In this document: positions 1 to 8,329 of the stretch, in pieces
How positions within the stretch are numbered: position 1 is the first letter of the stretch
Layout of the letters: every line of letters begins with the position of its first letter
Assembly: GCA_028285525.1 (NCBI GenBank)
Contig: JANQOZ010000015.1
Coordinates: 115,590 to 179,589, forward strand
From: Lysobacterales bacterium
Lineage (GTDB): Bacteria > Pseudomonadota > Gammaproteobacteria > Xanthomonadales > SZUA-38
Direction: 5' to 3'
DNA: 64,000 bases
The notes under the pieces: model-generated
The model's database searches: none
Seen by the model: the letters and a program-made list of their open reading frames with translations, nothing else
Told to the model about the DNA's origin: nothing
Translations under genes and position numbers: made by a program

Positions 1-1001
1 ACCGCGGTCAGCAGCAGGAACCCTGCAATGGTTCGCTTAAGCCCGAACCACTGAGACAGCAGGCCGGAAACGGCGATGCCAAATACCGCGCCGAAGTTGA
101 AAACCGCACCGGCGTAGATCGCCAGCTCAAGGGCCAGACCGGCGCTGGTCGCCAGCTTTGGAATCCAGCTCAGGAGAAAATACAGCGCCGCAAAATTCAT
201 AAAAAACGCCAGCCAAAGCAGCGTGGTTTCGCGGGGCAGCTCATCGCTGAACAGCGCCCGGACGCTCCGCGATTTGGGCTGCGAGTGCTGAGCGGGCAGG
301 TCGTTCAGCGACGGCTGGCCCAGCCGCCTCAGGATCGCGTTCAGCCGCCGGAGCGCGTTCGCTGGCCGGACGCTCAGCAGAAAGGTGGGTGACTCGGGCA
401 GCGCCAGCCAGGCGATCGGAAAGGTGGCCAGCGTGGTGACGCCCGCGCCCAGAAAGATCGCCTGCCAGCCGTAGACTGGCAGCACGTCGGCCGCCACGAG
501 CCCAAAAACCGTTGCGCCGATCGGATAACCCGACAGCACCACGCCGAGGATGAGGTTTCGCCGGCGGTCGGGCGCAAACTCAGAGGCCATCGTGGCGACG
601 CTGGCGAGCATGGCCCCGATCCCTAAGCCGCTGACGAGGCGCAGCGCAATCAGCACGGGCAGCGACGTCGCGGCGGCCGTCGCCAGCACGCCTCCACCGG
701 TGAGCAGAATCGACAGGAGAATCATTTTCCGGCGCCCGATGCTGTCGGCGTAGGGGGCGATAAACATGGCGCCCGTGGTCATACCGACCAGGCCTGCGCT
801 GAAGACCACACCCAGCGCCTCGGGCGCGATCGACCAGTCCTCCGCGAGCAGGGGCGCGGCGTACGAGATGACCAGAACATCCATGCCGTCCAGTGCGTTC
901 ATCAGAAAGCAGACGCAGAACACGAGCATCTGCAGTGCGCTGATCGGACCCTGGTCGATCAGGTCTTTGGCAAACTCACTTTCTGCTGCGGCACCAGCCA
1001 C
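1..1001 (-). CDS. MFS transporter, AAHS (aromatic acid:H+ symporter) type, 3' end outside window
   Basis: Reading the minus strand leftwards gives an uninterrupted membrane protein with no stop before base 1, so the C-terminus is missing. The N-terminus reads LIDQGPISALQ and then a first membrane helix ending FLMNALDGMD, which is the placement and DG.D motif of aromatic-acid symporters of the PcaK/BenK group. The loop after helix 2 has DSIGRRKM, the MFS motif A. A TGA lies just upstream of the GTG at 1001; an ATG at 929 is the alternative start, but it would remove residues typical of the family. It lies about 80 bases downstream of the GntR gene on the same strand and near an O-demethylase. 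Uptake of an aromatic acid is the likely role (inference); the exact substrate cannot be read from sequence. Confidence 0.85.
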   Translation of the reverse strand, partial: MAGAAAESEFAKDLIDQGPISALQMLVFCVCFLMNALDGMDVLVISYAAPLLAEDWSIAPEALGVVFSAGLVGMTTGAMFIAPYADSIGRRKMILLSILLTGGGVLATAAATSLPVLIALRLVSGLGIGAMLASVATMASEFAPDRRRNLILGVVLSGYPIGATVFGLVAADVLPVYGWQAIFLGAGVTTLATFPIAWLALPESPTFLLSVRPANALRRLNAILRRLGQPSLNDLPAQHSQPKSRSVRALFSDELPRETTLLWLAFFMNFAALYFLLSWIPKLATSAGLALELAIYAGAVFNFGAVFGIAVSGLLSQWFGLKRTIAGFLLLTA

Positions 1002-1060
1002 TAGCGCCGTCCCAGGATGTCAGCGAAAAGCCACGCGCGGCTGTTGAGGTATGGCGGCAC

Positions 1061-1090
1061 CCGCTATCGCCCGCTATCGCCCACTATCGC
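1061..1090. repeat. Three tandem copies of a decamer
   Basis: CCGCTATCGC occurs twice in a row and is followed by CCACTATCGC. The last copy covers the stop codon of the GntR gene. It sits between the GntR and MFS genes, which share a strand. It may be simple slippage; no function is evident. Confidence 0.6.
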
Positions 1091-1794
1091 TGATAAGGCT
1101 TGTAGCGGCTGGCGAGCGCCTGCCGGCTGCCGGCATAGGTGATCTGGGTCAGCGTGACGCACTCACCGCGGTACCAGTTGCGCCGCTGGACCCGGACGCA
1201 GGGTTCATCCGGTTCGATCTCCAGCAGTCCGGCGAGGCGTTTGTCCACCTTCACCGCCATCACAACGTTCTCAATCTCTTCCAGCACGGAACGAGCGGCC
1301 AGATATTCGAAGACGCTTCGCTTGCTGAAATCCTGCTCGAGAAAATCGGGGTACACCTCGGGAATCGCGTAGCGCTCCTCGTGAGCCACCGGCACGTCGT
1401 CCATGCTCTGCAGGAGCGTCACGTGGAATACCTGAGCGGTGTCCGTGAGCTCCAGCAGTTCAGCAACCTCCGCCGGCGGCTTGGTGCGACGGTGCAGCAG
1501 CACCTCGGAGTGTGGCTTGCCGCCCAGGCGGCGAATCTCTTCACCCACGTCACGCACCTCGATCAGCGAGAAATGCTGGGGCGCGTGGTTGACGAACGTG
1601 CCGGAGCCCTGGGTGCGGCGCATAAGGCCTTCGGAGACCAGCTCCCGGATGGCGCGCTGTACGGTGAGCCTGGACACAGAGAAGTGGTCGGCGAGCTTGT
1701 GCTCAGACGGAATCCGATCGTCCGGCTTGAGTTTGCCGGACTGGATCTTGTTCAGCAGATCCTGCTTGATCTGTAGGTATCTGGGTTGCGCCAT
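1084..1794 (-). CDS. GntR-family transcriptional regulator, HutC/UTRA subfamily
   Basis: From the ATG at 1794 the protein has 236 residues. Residues 1-70 form the winged helix-turn-helix of GntR proteins (IPSEHKLADHFSVSRLTVQRA, then a wing with QGSGTFV). The remainder fits a UTRA ligand-binding domain, in which small carboxylates, amines or sugar phosphates are usually sensed. An upstream TTG-type start at 1860 would add 22 residues, but MAQPRYLQIK is the usual beginning of the family and the longer form would read through the putative operator at 1849-1860. The gene lies between a methylenetetrahydrofolate reductase and an aromatic-acid transporter, so it probably controls the demethylation genes and itself. 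The effector is unknown. Confidence 0.9.
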   Translation of the reverse strand: MAQPRYLQIKQDLLNKIQSGKLKPDDRIPSEHKLADHFSVSRLTVQRAIRELVSEGLMRRTQGSGTFVNHAPQHFSLIEVRDVGEEIRRLGGKPHSEVLLHRRTKPPAEVAELLELTDTAQVFHVTLLQSMDDVPVAHEERYAIPEVYPDFLEQDFSKRSVFEYLAARSVLEEIENVVMAVKVDKRLAGLLEIEPDEPCVRVQRRNWYRGECVTLTQITYAGSRQALASRYKPYQR

Positions 1795-1848
1795 CGGCGG
1801 ATGATCTACCGCAGAGTGAGTGATCAGCTTATGCTGAAGTCCGGATAG

Positions 1849-1860
1849 TTGTAAATACAA
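1849..1860. promoter_or_regulatory. Candidate GntR operator upstream of its own gene
   Basis: TTGTAAATACAA has 5-base inverted arms (TTGTA/TACAA) around two bases. This is close to the TGTATATACA type of site bound by HutC-subfamily GntR proteins. It lies about 55 bases upstream of the GntR start codon. A similar 12-mer, ATGTCAATACAA, lies at 4543 in front of the O-demethylase. Autoregulation is inferred. Confidence 0.5.
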
Positions 1861-1880
1861 AAAATCCGCTGGGCGCCAGT

Positions 1881-3119
1881 TCAGGCAGCCGGCTTGATCT
1901 TCAGGCCGCGGATTTCCTCGACGAGGTCGACCACCGCATCACCCGTGACGCCGAAGTTCATGAGGTGTACGCCGTCGATGTCGAGCGCCAGCAGCCGAAC
2001 GATCAGATCGCGCGCTGCGGCCAGCCCAATGCTGGCCATGTCGACCTTACCCGACGCGCCGGCTTCCAGGCGGCCAGCAAAAGTCGGGTCGATATGAACG
2101 CCCGGCAGTCGTTTCAGAATGGCGTAAGGTCGGACCTTGCCCACCAGCGGTACCGAGGCGAGGATCCGGCAGTTTCGGCCCTCCGGCGTTGCCCGCACCG
2201 CAGCCAGCCAGCGGCCAAAGATCTCAGTCTCGGTTACCACCTGCGTCTGGGTGAAGTTGGCACCGGCCCGCAGCTTCGCCAGCAGCCTGCGAACGCTCAC
2301 GTCCATCGGGGTCATATATGCCGTGCTGGCGACGCCGATGAAGGGCTGCTTGATAAAGTTTGACTGTCCCGCAAGTACGTCGACCATCTGCAGGCTGTCC
2401 ATGGGGAACCAGGTGCCGGCGTTGAGTTCACGCGGCGTGTTCGGATTCCAGTCGCCGGTCAGGGCCAGGATGTTGGCGAACCCATCTTTGAGCGCTTCCT
2501 GGGCCTTGGTCAAAAACGCCTCGGACCCCTGGTCCCGGCCACAGAACTGAACGATCGGCGCCACGCCGCTGGCCGCAACGGTGCGGGCCGTTTCCAGCGA
2601 ATGCAGTGAGGGCACCCCGCCCGCGTTGGTTGTCGTATTGATCCCGTCGACGCAGTGCTGAACGGTCCGGACCATCTTCTCCACACGCGCCAGCCCCGAC
2701 CGGTCTTTCGGTGACGCGATCTCGTAGGTGATCACCGGTCCTTCCTGATCAAATTTCCGGGCCAGGACGCTGGGCCGCTCATTGCTCTCCGCTTCGCGCG
2801 TTTCGAACGTTTTCGGAAAGCGCGATCGCCGGTCGCGGCCCAACAGGTAGTTGGTGAGGCTCGACGAGCCCACCAGGTTGGGGTCGGTAGGCAGATGCAC
2901 ACCTTCCGGTGGTTCCGAGCGTTCGCGGATTCTGAGCCAGACGCAGGGTCGGTCCGGCAGCACCTCACAGCGACCGTCCATCGTGCCGCCGCACGGGCCG
3001 TTGCGCAGCCCTTTTGGGCAGGTCATCGGGCACACGTAGCCGGTCTGAGACAGCAGACACTGACCACAGTGCTGGCAGTCGAACAGCGGCTCTTTGATCA
3101 GCGTGTCAAACCAGGACAC
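1881..3119 (-). CDS. Methylenetetrahydrofolate reductase with Cys-rich N-terminal domain
   Basis: 412 residues. Residues about 10-65 carry eight cysteines (15, 18, 21, 30, 34, 43, 51, 59) in the pattern of the MTHFR_C/zinc-or-cluster domain that in other proteins sits beside MTHFR. Residues about 110-405 resemble the flavin TIM-barrel of MetF (ITYEIASPKDRSG, then FCGRDQG and ALTGDWNP motifs). It probably interconverts 5,10-methylene- and 5-methyl-tetrahydrofolate. Its stop lies 15 bases from the neighbouring O-demethylase, so the pair is probably cotranscribed. The natural reading is recycling of the 5-methyl-THF made by demethylation, as MetF and LigH do with LigM in Sphingobium SYK-6. The Cys-rich domain suggests an electron-transfer partner other than plain NADH (inference). 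Confidence 0.85.
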   Translation of the reverse strand: MSWFDTLIKEPLFDCQHCGQCLLSQTGYVCPMTCPKGLRNGPCGGTMDGRCEVLPDRPCVWLRIRERSEPPEGVHLPTDPNLVGSSSLTNYLLGRDRRSRFPKTFETREAESNERPSVLARKFDQEGPVITYEIASPKDRSGLARVEKMVRTVQHCVDGINTTTNAGGVPSLHSLETARTVAASGVAPIVQFCGRDQGSEAFLTKAQEALKDGFANILALTGDWNPNTPRELNAGTWFPMDSLQMVDVLAGQSNFIKQPFIGVASTAYMTPMDVSVRRLLAKLRAGANFTQTQVVTETEIFGRWLAAVRATPEGRNCRILASVPLVGKVRPYAILKRLPGVHIDPTFAGRLEAGASGKVDMASIGLAAARDLIVRLLALDIDGVHLMNFGVTGDAVVDLVEEIRGLKIKPAA

Positions 3120-3134
3120 AGCGGATGATCCGTA

Positions 3135-4517
3135 TTAAAACGGCAGCTGGTGCGGCCGGTAGTTTTCGCGGGCGTCGTCAGCGATCGGGCACGGGGCAAC
3201 GGTCGCCCGCATCTCGGTTTGCACGTGTCGCTCCACGCCGGGTTTGGCGGAGCCGCCGTCCGGTTCACCCCACAGCACCGTCAGTTCTTTGCCGTTGACG
3301 GCCGCTTCTTCGTCGAGCAGCGCGAGGGAAATCCAGCGCCGGAAGTTGGAGGTATACACCGGATAGAGGGAAAAGCCGACGCAGCTGCCGTCCTGATAAA
3401 CCCCGTCATAGGGATAGGTCGCGTAGTGCGACGCTGGCGTGTCCATGAACTTGTAGCGATCGCCGTCGCGGAACATGCTGGCAAACACCCGCACCACGTC
3501 CTCGCTGTTCCAGAGCAGCGTGACCTTCTTTTTGTGCGGCTGATCCTGCTTCTTCTCGAGCGCTTCCCGGCCGATGAAGTCGTGGTTGAACTTCATGATG
3601 TGGGAGTAGCCCAGATCCATGGGCGTCAGGTAGTAGTCTTCGACGTTGTCCGAGACGAAGCTGCCGCCCAGCGAGGCAGTACCTTCAAAGCCTTCGGCGG
3701 GCAGCCATTCCCGGAACTCGCGCATGCTTTCGCCGGAGTAGATCGCGGGCAGCTCTGACGGCACCCAGCCGGACTCGTGCGCCACGGTGGCGTAAGCCTT
3801 GGCGCCACCCTGCATCAGGCCGAGGTCTTTGCCGGCCTCCAGGATCACGCTGCGGATTTCCTCCCGCTCCTCGAACGGGCCCATCAGCTCCAGTCCGGGA
3901 GCGCCGGCCATCCCATGGCGCAGCGCGCGAACGTCCCTGCCGGCAATCTTCAGCTCGTCCATGTTGAAAAACTTGATGTCCGGCAGCGGTGCGCCGGTGG
4001 CTTTGGTCAGGATCTCCATCGCGTTGGGGCCCTGAACCTCGAAGCGGTAACGCTTGCGCTGGCCGGTGTGGTGAGAAATGGAGCGGTGGTCAACGTCGCA
4101 GGTCACGTCGTACCCGCCTTTCTCAGCCTGGAACTGGACCCAGTTGCCGGCGTTAGGCCGGTTGACGATACTGACCAGGTCGTCTTCGAAGCCGAAAAGG
4201 ATCGAGTCCCCGATTACGTATCCGTCTTCATTACAAACGACGATCTGTTTGGCCTTGTTGCGCTGGAACGTTTTAAAGGAGTTGATGCTCACGTCCTGGA
4301 GGAGCCGCTTGACGTCCGGACCCTGGAAGTAGTGATCGGTCATATGGTGCGACTGATCAAAGAACACCGCCGTCTTGCGCCAGGACTCCTGCTCATCGCG
4401 CCAGTTGGAGAACTCGCTGGGGATGGGGAACACGTAGGGGCCACCGGGCGCGTTGCGCAGCATGTCGACCGGGTTGCCGATTTGCTGAATCTTGTCCTCG
4501 AGAGATTTCGCGGCCAT
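3135..4517 (-). CDS. Tetrahydrofolate-dependent aromatic O-demethylase, LigM/DesA type (GcvT family)
   Basis: 460 residues, the length of LigM and DesA (about 460-475) rather than GcvT or DmdA (about 360). The start region (SLEDKIQQIGNPVDMLRN, then SNWRDEQ.SW), the FDQSHHM segment, the VQGPNAMEIL.KATG segment, the ALRHGMAG segment and the C-terminal WGEPDGG motif match what I know of syringate and vanillate/3-O-methylgallate O-demethylases. These move a methyl group from an aryl methyl ether to tetrahydrofolate. The ATG at 4517 is preceded by a strong AAGGAG. The adjacent MTHFR gene and the LigK/GalD genes of the island support an O-methylated aromatic substrate. The exact substrate (syringate, vanillate, 3-O-methylgallate or other) cannot be decided from sequence. 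Confidence 0.85.
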   Translation of the reverse strand: MAAKSLEDKIQQIGNPVDMLRNAPGGPYVFPIPSEFSNWRDEQESWRKTAVFFDQSHHMTDHYFQGPDVKRLLQDVSINSFKTFQRNKAKQIVVCNEDGYVIGDSILFGFEDDLVSIVNRPNAGNWVQFQAEKGGYDVTCDVDHRSISHHTGQRKRYRFEVQGPNAMEILTKATGAPLPDIKFFNMDELKIAGRDVRALRHGMAGAPGLELMGPFEEREEIRSVILEAGKDLGLMQGGAKAYATVAHESGWVPSELPAIYSGESMREFREWLPAEGFEGTASLGGSFVSDNVEDYYLTPMDLGYSHIMKFNHDFIGREALEKKQDQPHKKKVTLLWNSEDVVRVFASMFRDGDRYKFMDTPASHYATYPYDGVYQDGSCVGFSLYPVYTSNFRRWISLALLDEEAAVNGKELTVLWGEPDGGSAKPGVERHVQTEMRATVAPCPIADDARENYRPHQLPF

Positions 4518-4542
4518 GCCGATGCTCCTTTAGCAGCCAAAT

Positions 4543-4554
4543 ATGTCAATACAA
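4543..4554. promoter_or_regulatory. Candidate GntR operator in the O-demethylase/hydrolase divergent promoter
   Basis: ATGTCAATACAA matches 10 of 12 bases of the site at 1849. It lies 26 bases upstream of the O-demethylase start and about 80 bases upstream of the divergent hydrolase gene, so one repressor could control both directions. Confidence 0.45.
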
Positions 4555-4635
4555 ATTAGCATAGATAGACGCTTCATGGGTAGCGTAAGAGCGCTCGATT
4601 CGGCAAAATGAGAAGACAAATAAGGTGAGAATGGC

Positions 4636-5343
4636 ATGAGTACCGACAATTTCGAGATGCCCCAGTATGTGATCGATCGCATCATGAACAAGCGGGGTCG
4701 CCTGCACGTGTTTGACGCGCTGCAGCCTGAGAAAACCGCGCTCGTCGTGATCGATATGCAGAACGCGTTCGTGAAGGGCAAGGTGAAGGCGGACACGGCG
4801 CTCGCCATCATGCCCAATATCAATCAGCTCGCCGCGACGCTGCGTGAGCTCGGCGGTCACGTGGCCTGGGTGCAGCTTCAGGCCGGTGACGCGGATGGCA
4901 ACAGCATCGCCCAGCTCTATCACAAGTATTTCTTCAGCGAGCAGGGTGCCGAGGCCCACCGAAGCAGCCTGACGCCCGGCGAGTGGGGTTACGACATCTG
5001 CGAAGAGCTGGATGTGCAGGACGGCGATATCAGAGCATGGAAATCGCGTCACAGCGCGTTTGTTCCCGGCCACGGAGATCTGCATGAGAAGCTTCAGGCA
5101 GCGGGGATTGAGAATCTTCTGATCGGCGGGACGGTCACCAATTTCTGCTGCGAAACCACGGGCCGTGACGCGATGATGCTCGACTATCGCGCCGTGATGG
5201 TGTCGGACTGCAACGCGGCGAGGTTTCCGGAGGATCATGCTGCAGGCCTCACGACGTTCTTCCAGAGCTTCGGCGATGTCTATACGGCGGATGAGGTCAC
5301 CCAGGTCCTCAAGAAGGGCAAAGAACTTCAAGCGTCAACCTGA
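4636..5343 (+). CDS. Isochorismatase-family cysteine hydrolase
   Basis: 235 residues with the alpha/beta fold of isochorismatase-like amidases. The likely catalytic triad is visible: Asp40 (VVIDMQNAF), Lys136 (RAWKSRHSAF) and Cys171 (GTVTNFC). Members hydrolyse amides such as N-carbamoylsarcosine, nicotinamide or ureidoacrylate; the substrate here is unknown. It is the first gene of a rightward run with an aldehyde dehydrogenase 12 bases downstream and an SDR after it, and it is divergent from the O-demethylase. The ATG at 4636 follows GGTGAGA; an in-frame ATG one codon upstream is not seen. Confidence 0.85.
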   Translation: MSTDNFEMPQYVIDRIMNKRGRLHVFDALQPEKTALVVIDMQNAFVKGKVKADTALAIMPNINQLAATLRELGGHVAWVQLQAGDADGNSIAQLYHKYFFSEQGAEAHRSSLTPGEWGYDICEELDVQDGDIRAWKSRHSAFVPGHGDLHEKLQAAGIENLLIGGTVTNFCCETTGRDAMMLDYRAVMVSDCNAARFPEDHAAGLTTFFQSFGDVYTADEVTQVLKKGKELQAST

Positions 5344-5355
5344 GGCCGCCGGTCC

Positions 5356-6870
5356 GTGAGCGAACTGGAGGCCCGTTTCCGAGAGCTGGCGCCCGCGACG
5401 AGTCGGTCGCTGATCCAGGGCGAGCCCTGCGGCGGTGGAGAACTGCTGCCGGTGTGGCACCCGGACACCGGTCAGCCGCTGCTGGAGCTTCAGGAAGCGG
5501 ACGCCGGCGACGTTCAGCGGGCGGTCGCCGCGGCCCGGGAAGGGTTTGAGGCTGGCTCCTGGTCTCGTGCGCCGCTTCTCGAGCGGCAGCAGGTCCTGCA
5601 GCGAGTCGCTGAGCTGATCGAAAATCATGCTGATGAGCTGGGCGGTCTGGACAGCCTCAGCACCGGCCTTCTTTACCATCGTTCCACTCGCCGGCAGGCG
5701 ATCTCGGCCGCCGCCTGGTTTCGCTATTACGCTGAGCTGATCGGCAGCACCGGCGAGTCGCTGTTTCGGCAGCTGCCCGATACCCATACGCTGGTCACGC
5801 GTGAGCCCGTCGGCGTGGCCGGGCTGTTCACGCCCTGGAATATCCCCGTGATGGGAGCCGCGCTGAAGCTCGCCGGTGCGCTCGCCATGGGCAACAGCTG
5901 CGTGCTCAAACCCTCTGAGCTCAGTCCGCTGGGCCCGGAGCGGCTGGTGCAGCTCTTGCTCGAAGCGGGAATCCCCGAGGAGGTGCTGCATCTGGTCAAC
6001 GGGCGGGGCACGGTGACCGGCGCCGCGCTGGCGGCGCACCCCGACGTATCGCTGGTCTCTTTTACCGGCGGGGAAACCGCCGGAGCGGCCATCGCCAGCC
6101 AGGCAGCCAGCCGGTTTGCCAAAACCACTATGGAGCTCGGCGGCAAGTCGGCCAACATCATTTTCCCCGATGCTGATCTGGATCTTGCGCTGGACGGAGC
6201 GCTGGCGGCCATCTATTCCAACAATGGAGAGGCGTGCCTGGCCGGATCGCGGATCCTGGTGCATCGCAAAATCGCGGATCGGTTCATCGCCGACTTTGTC
6301 GACCGCGCCCGAGCGCTGAAGCTGGGCGGCTGCTTCGACGATGAGGCGGAGCTGGGGCCGCAGGTGTCCAGCCAGCAGCTTGCGCGCGTTCTGTCATTTG
6401 CCGACCAGCTCCAGGAGGAGGGTGGTGAACTGCTCACCGGCGGTCGGCGGGCGGACTTAGCTGGGGACAAGCTAGCCGACGGCTATTTCGTATTGCCCAC
6501 GGTGGCGTTCGCCCCGAACAATTCGCTCAGCGTTTGCCAGGAGGAGATCTTCGGTCCGTTCGCCACGTTCCTGATCTTCGACGATGACGAGCAGGCGGTG
6601 CAGATCGCCAACGACACGCGCTTTGGCCTCGCTGCCTACGTATGGACCGGCAACCTGGATCGTGCGCTAAAGGTCTCCCAGGCGCTGCGCAGCGGCACGG
6701 TGCTGATCAACACGCCCATGCAGCGCGAACGCAACGCGCCCTTTGGCGGCTACGGGCACTCGGGCGTCGACCGCGAAGGCGGACGCTGGAGTCTGGATTT
6801 TTACAGCGAGGCAAAAACCACCGTCATCCCGTTTGGCGGCACAACAATTCCAAAAATGGGGAAAGCCTGA
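5356..6870 (+). CDS. NAD(P)+-dependent aldehyde dehydrogenase
   Basis: 504 residues, normal for the ALDH superfamily. Key residues are present: Asn162 (FTPWNIP), Glu260 (TMELGGKSANI) and the nucleophile Cys294 (NNGEACLAGSR). The FTGGETAG loop is the cofactor site. The sequence resembles betaine-aldehyde and carboxymethyl-hydroxymuconate-semialdehyde dehydrogenases more than glyceraldehyde-3-phosphate types. It begins with GTG. Its stop overlaps the start of the next gene (TGATG), which implies translational coupling. It probably oxidises an aldehyde arising in the aromatic pathway (inference). Confidence 0.9.
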   Translation: MSELEARFRELAPATSRSLIQGEPCGGGELLPVWHPDTGQPLLELQEADAGDVQRAVAAAREGFEAGSWSRAPLLERQQVLQRVAELIENHADELGGLDSLSTGLLYHRSTRRQAISAAAWFRYYAELIGSTGESLFRQLPDTHTLVTREPVGVAGLFTPWNIPVMGAALKLAGALAMGNSCVLKPSELSPLGPERLVQLLLEAGIPEEVLHLVNGRGTVTGAALAAHPDVSLVSFTGGETAGAAIASQAASRFAKTTMELGGKSANIIFPDADLDLALDGALAAIYSNNGEACLAGSRILVHRKIADRFIADFVDRARALKLGGCFDDEAELGPQVSSQQLARVLSFADQLQEEGGELLTGGRRADLAGDKLADGYFVLPTVAFAPNNSLSVCQEEIFGPFATFLIFDDDEQAVQIANDTRFGLAAYVWTGNLDRALKVSQALRSGTVLINTPMQRERNAPFGGYGHSGVDREGGRWSLDFYSEAKTTVIPFGGTTIPKMGKA

Positions 6871-7625
6871 TGGAGACATTGACCGGCAAGACGGTGTTGG
6901 TCACCGGCGCGGCCCAGGGCATCGGTGCGGAGATCGCCCGGGGCGCCGCGGCTGCCGGAGCGCAGGTGGTCATTCTCGACGTGCTGTCTGGCGAGGCGAC
7001 GGCAAAACAGATCACCGACCAGGCCGGTCAGGCTCTTGCGGTTGAAGCGGATATCACTGACGATCAGTCTCTGGCGCGCGCGGTTGAGCAGGCCCAGCAG
7101 CAGTTCGGCGACATCGACGTCCTGGTCAACAATGCCGCGATGTTCGGCGATCTCCAGCAGGTGTCGCTGGAGGACATCAGCTACGACACCTGGGACCAGG
7201 TGATGCGGGTGAACGTGCGAGGGGCGCTGCAGTGTGTGCGCGCTGTGCTCCCTGGCATGCAGCGCCTGGGTCGGGGGTCGATCATCAATATCACCACCAA
7301 TCGAATCTATCGCGGCTTCGCCAACATGCTGCACTACGACGCTTCAAAAGGAGCCCTGTCGGCCATGACCCGTTCGATGGCGGCGGAGCTGGGGGATCGC
7401 CATATCCGGGTCAACGCGATTGCACCGGGGCTGACGATGAGCGATCGGGTCCTGGCGAAGGAAGGCATCCAGGGACGCAACGCCCAGATCATCAAGGGCC
7501 GCGCGCTCGGGCGCTCCCAGGAGCCTCAGGATCTCGTTGGGGCAGTGATTTTTCTAGCCTCCGACGCCAGCAGTTTTGTCAGCGGCCAGACCCTAGTGGT
7601 GGATGGCGGCGGCGTGATGCTCTAG
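6870..7625 (+). CDS. Short-chain dehydrogenase/reductase (SDR)
   Basis: 251 residues from the ATG that overlaps the preceding stop. A much longer open frame begins at 6642 inside the aldehyde dehydrogenase, but only the ATG at 6870 places the Rossmann motif TGAAQGIG at residues 12-19. NNAA lies at 87-90 and the active site is YDASK with Tyr156 and Lys160. The position normally occupied by the catalytic Ser is Thr143. It is a classical SDR that oxidises an alcohol or reduces a ketone with NAD(P)(H); the substrate is unknown. It is coupled to the aldehyde dehydrogenase, so the two may act in consecutive alcohol-aldehyde-acid steps. Confidence 0.9.
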   Translation: METLTGKTVLVTGAAQGIGAEIARGAAAAGAQVVILDVLSGEATAKQITDQAGQALAVEADITDDQSLARAVEQAQQQFGDIDVLVNNAAMFGDLQQVSLEDISYDTWDQVMRVNVRGALQCVRAVLPGMQRLGRGSIINITTNRIYRGFANMLHYDASKGALSAMTRSMAAELGDRHIRVNAIAPGLTMSDRVLAKEGIQGRNAQIIKGRALGRSQEPQDLVGAVIFLASDASSFVSGQTLVVDGGGVML

Positions 7626-7647
7626 CCGCTGCTCAGTTCCCTCAAAC

Positions 7648-8295
7648 CTACAAGTAGTGTTCGACTTCTTCTACGGGGCCAACCGCGTAGCGGGGCAGCG
7701 GCCGGTCTGTCCAGGGGTCAACGTCGACCGGCAGCAAATCACAGGAATACGCCAGCGACTGGTTGGCGGCGGCGCGGCTTAGCGTCAGGGTGACCGCCGC
7801 CGGCGCGCGCAGCGTCAGGGAGTCACTGAGCGACGAATTCAGAACCACCACGCCGCGCGGTACCGCGGCTTCACCCTCGGGAGAGCGAACCGTCAGGCTG
7901 TCGAGGGTTGCCAGGTCACGCAGCGGACGCAAGGCAGACTGATCCCCGCCAGACAGGCTGATTTTGAGATCGGTCCATTTATCCGCCACGTTGCGCAGCC
8001 GCCAGCAGCGGCGGGTGAGCACCACGTCAGCGCTGGGCAGGCTGGCGCCCGCCTCCCGGATCAGCATTGCCATCCCCAGGAGCGCACCGCCGCCGCAGGC
8101 GATCAGGGCGGCTGCCGGCGTTACATCGACATCGCCGTCCGGCACCTGGAGCGCGGTGGCTGAGCTGAGTCGCTGGATCGGAATGTGGACTCGCTCGGAA
8201 CCGTCAGCCAGCGTGACGCGGTCGAGCAGCGGGTCGGGCGAGCTGACAGACTCATCAGCTCTGACGACGTGGGGTCTGAACAGAAAGTGTGGCAT
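7648..8295 (-). CDS. Uncharacterised protein, 215 residues
   Basis: I do not recognise this family with confidence. The protein has no signal peptide. Residues 60-85 (TPAAALIACGGGALLGMAM) faintly recall the central helix of OsmC-like proteins, but the peroxidatic cysteine pattern is not convincing. The rest is beta-rich and ends in a proline-rich acidic tail. It is the last gene of a leftward series that begins with the GPH transporter at 10934 and includes a tautomerase-like gene and a BNR protein, so it is probably expressed with them. A frame this long with normal codon use makes a real gene likely. Confidence 0.6.
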   Translation of the reverse strand: MPHFLFRPHVVRADESVSSPDPLLDRVTLADGSERVHIPIQRLSSATALQVPDGDVDVTPAAALIACGGGALLGMAMLIREAGASLPSADVVLTRRCWRLRNVADKWTDLKISLSGGDQSALRPLRDLATLDSLTVRSPEGEAAVPRGVVVLNSSLSDSLTLRAPAAVTLTLSRAAANQSLAYSCDLLPVDVDPWTDRPLPRYAVGPVEEVEHYL

Positions 8296-8329
8296 CGATT
8301 AGCTCCGTGACACGTCTGGCGATATTGGG

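Noticed and set aside
1061..1090. Decamer tandem repeat considered as the start of a CRISPR or other array
   Set aside because: Only three contiguous 10-base copies without spacers; probably slippage.
3135..4517. DMSP demethylase DmdA or glycine cleavage T protein
   Set aside because: Too long (460 against about 365), and the motifs match LigM/DesA.
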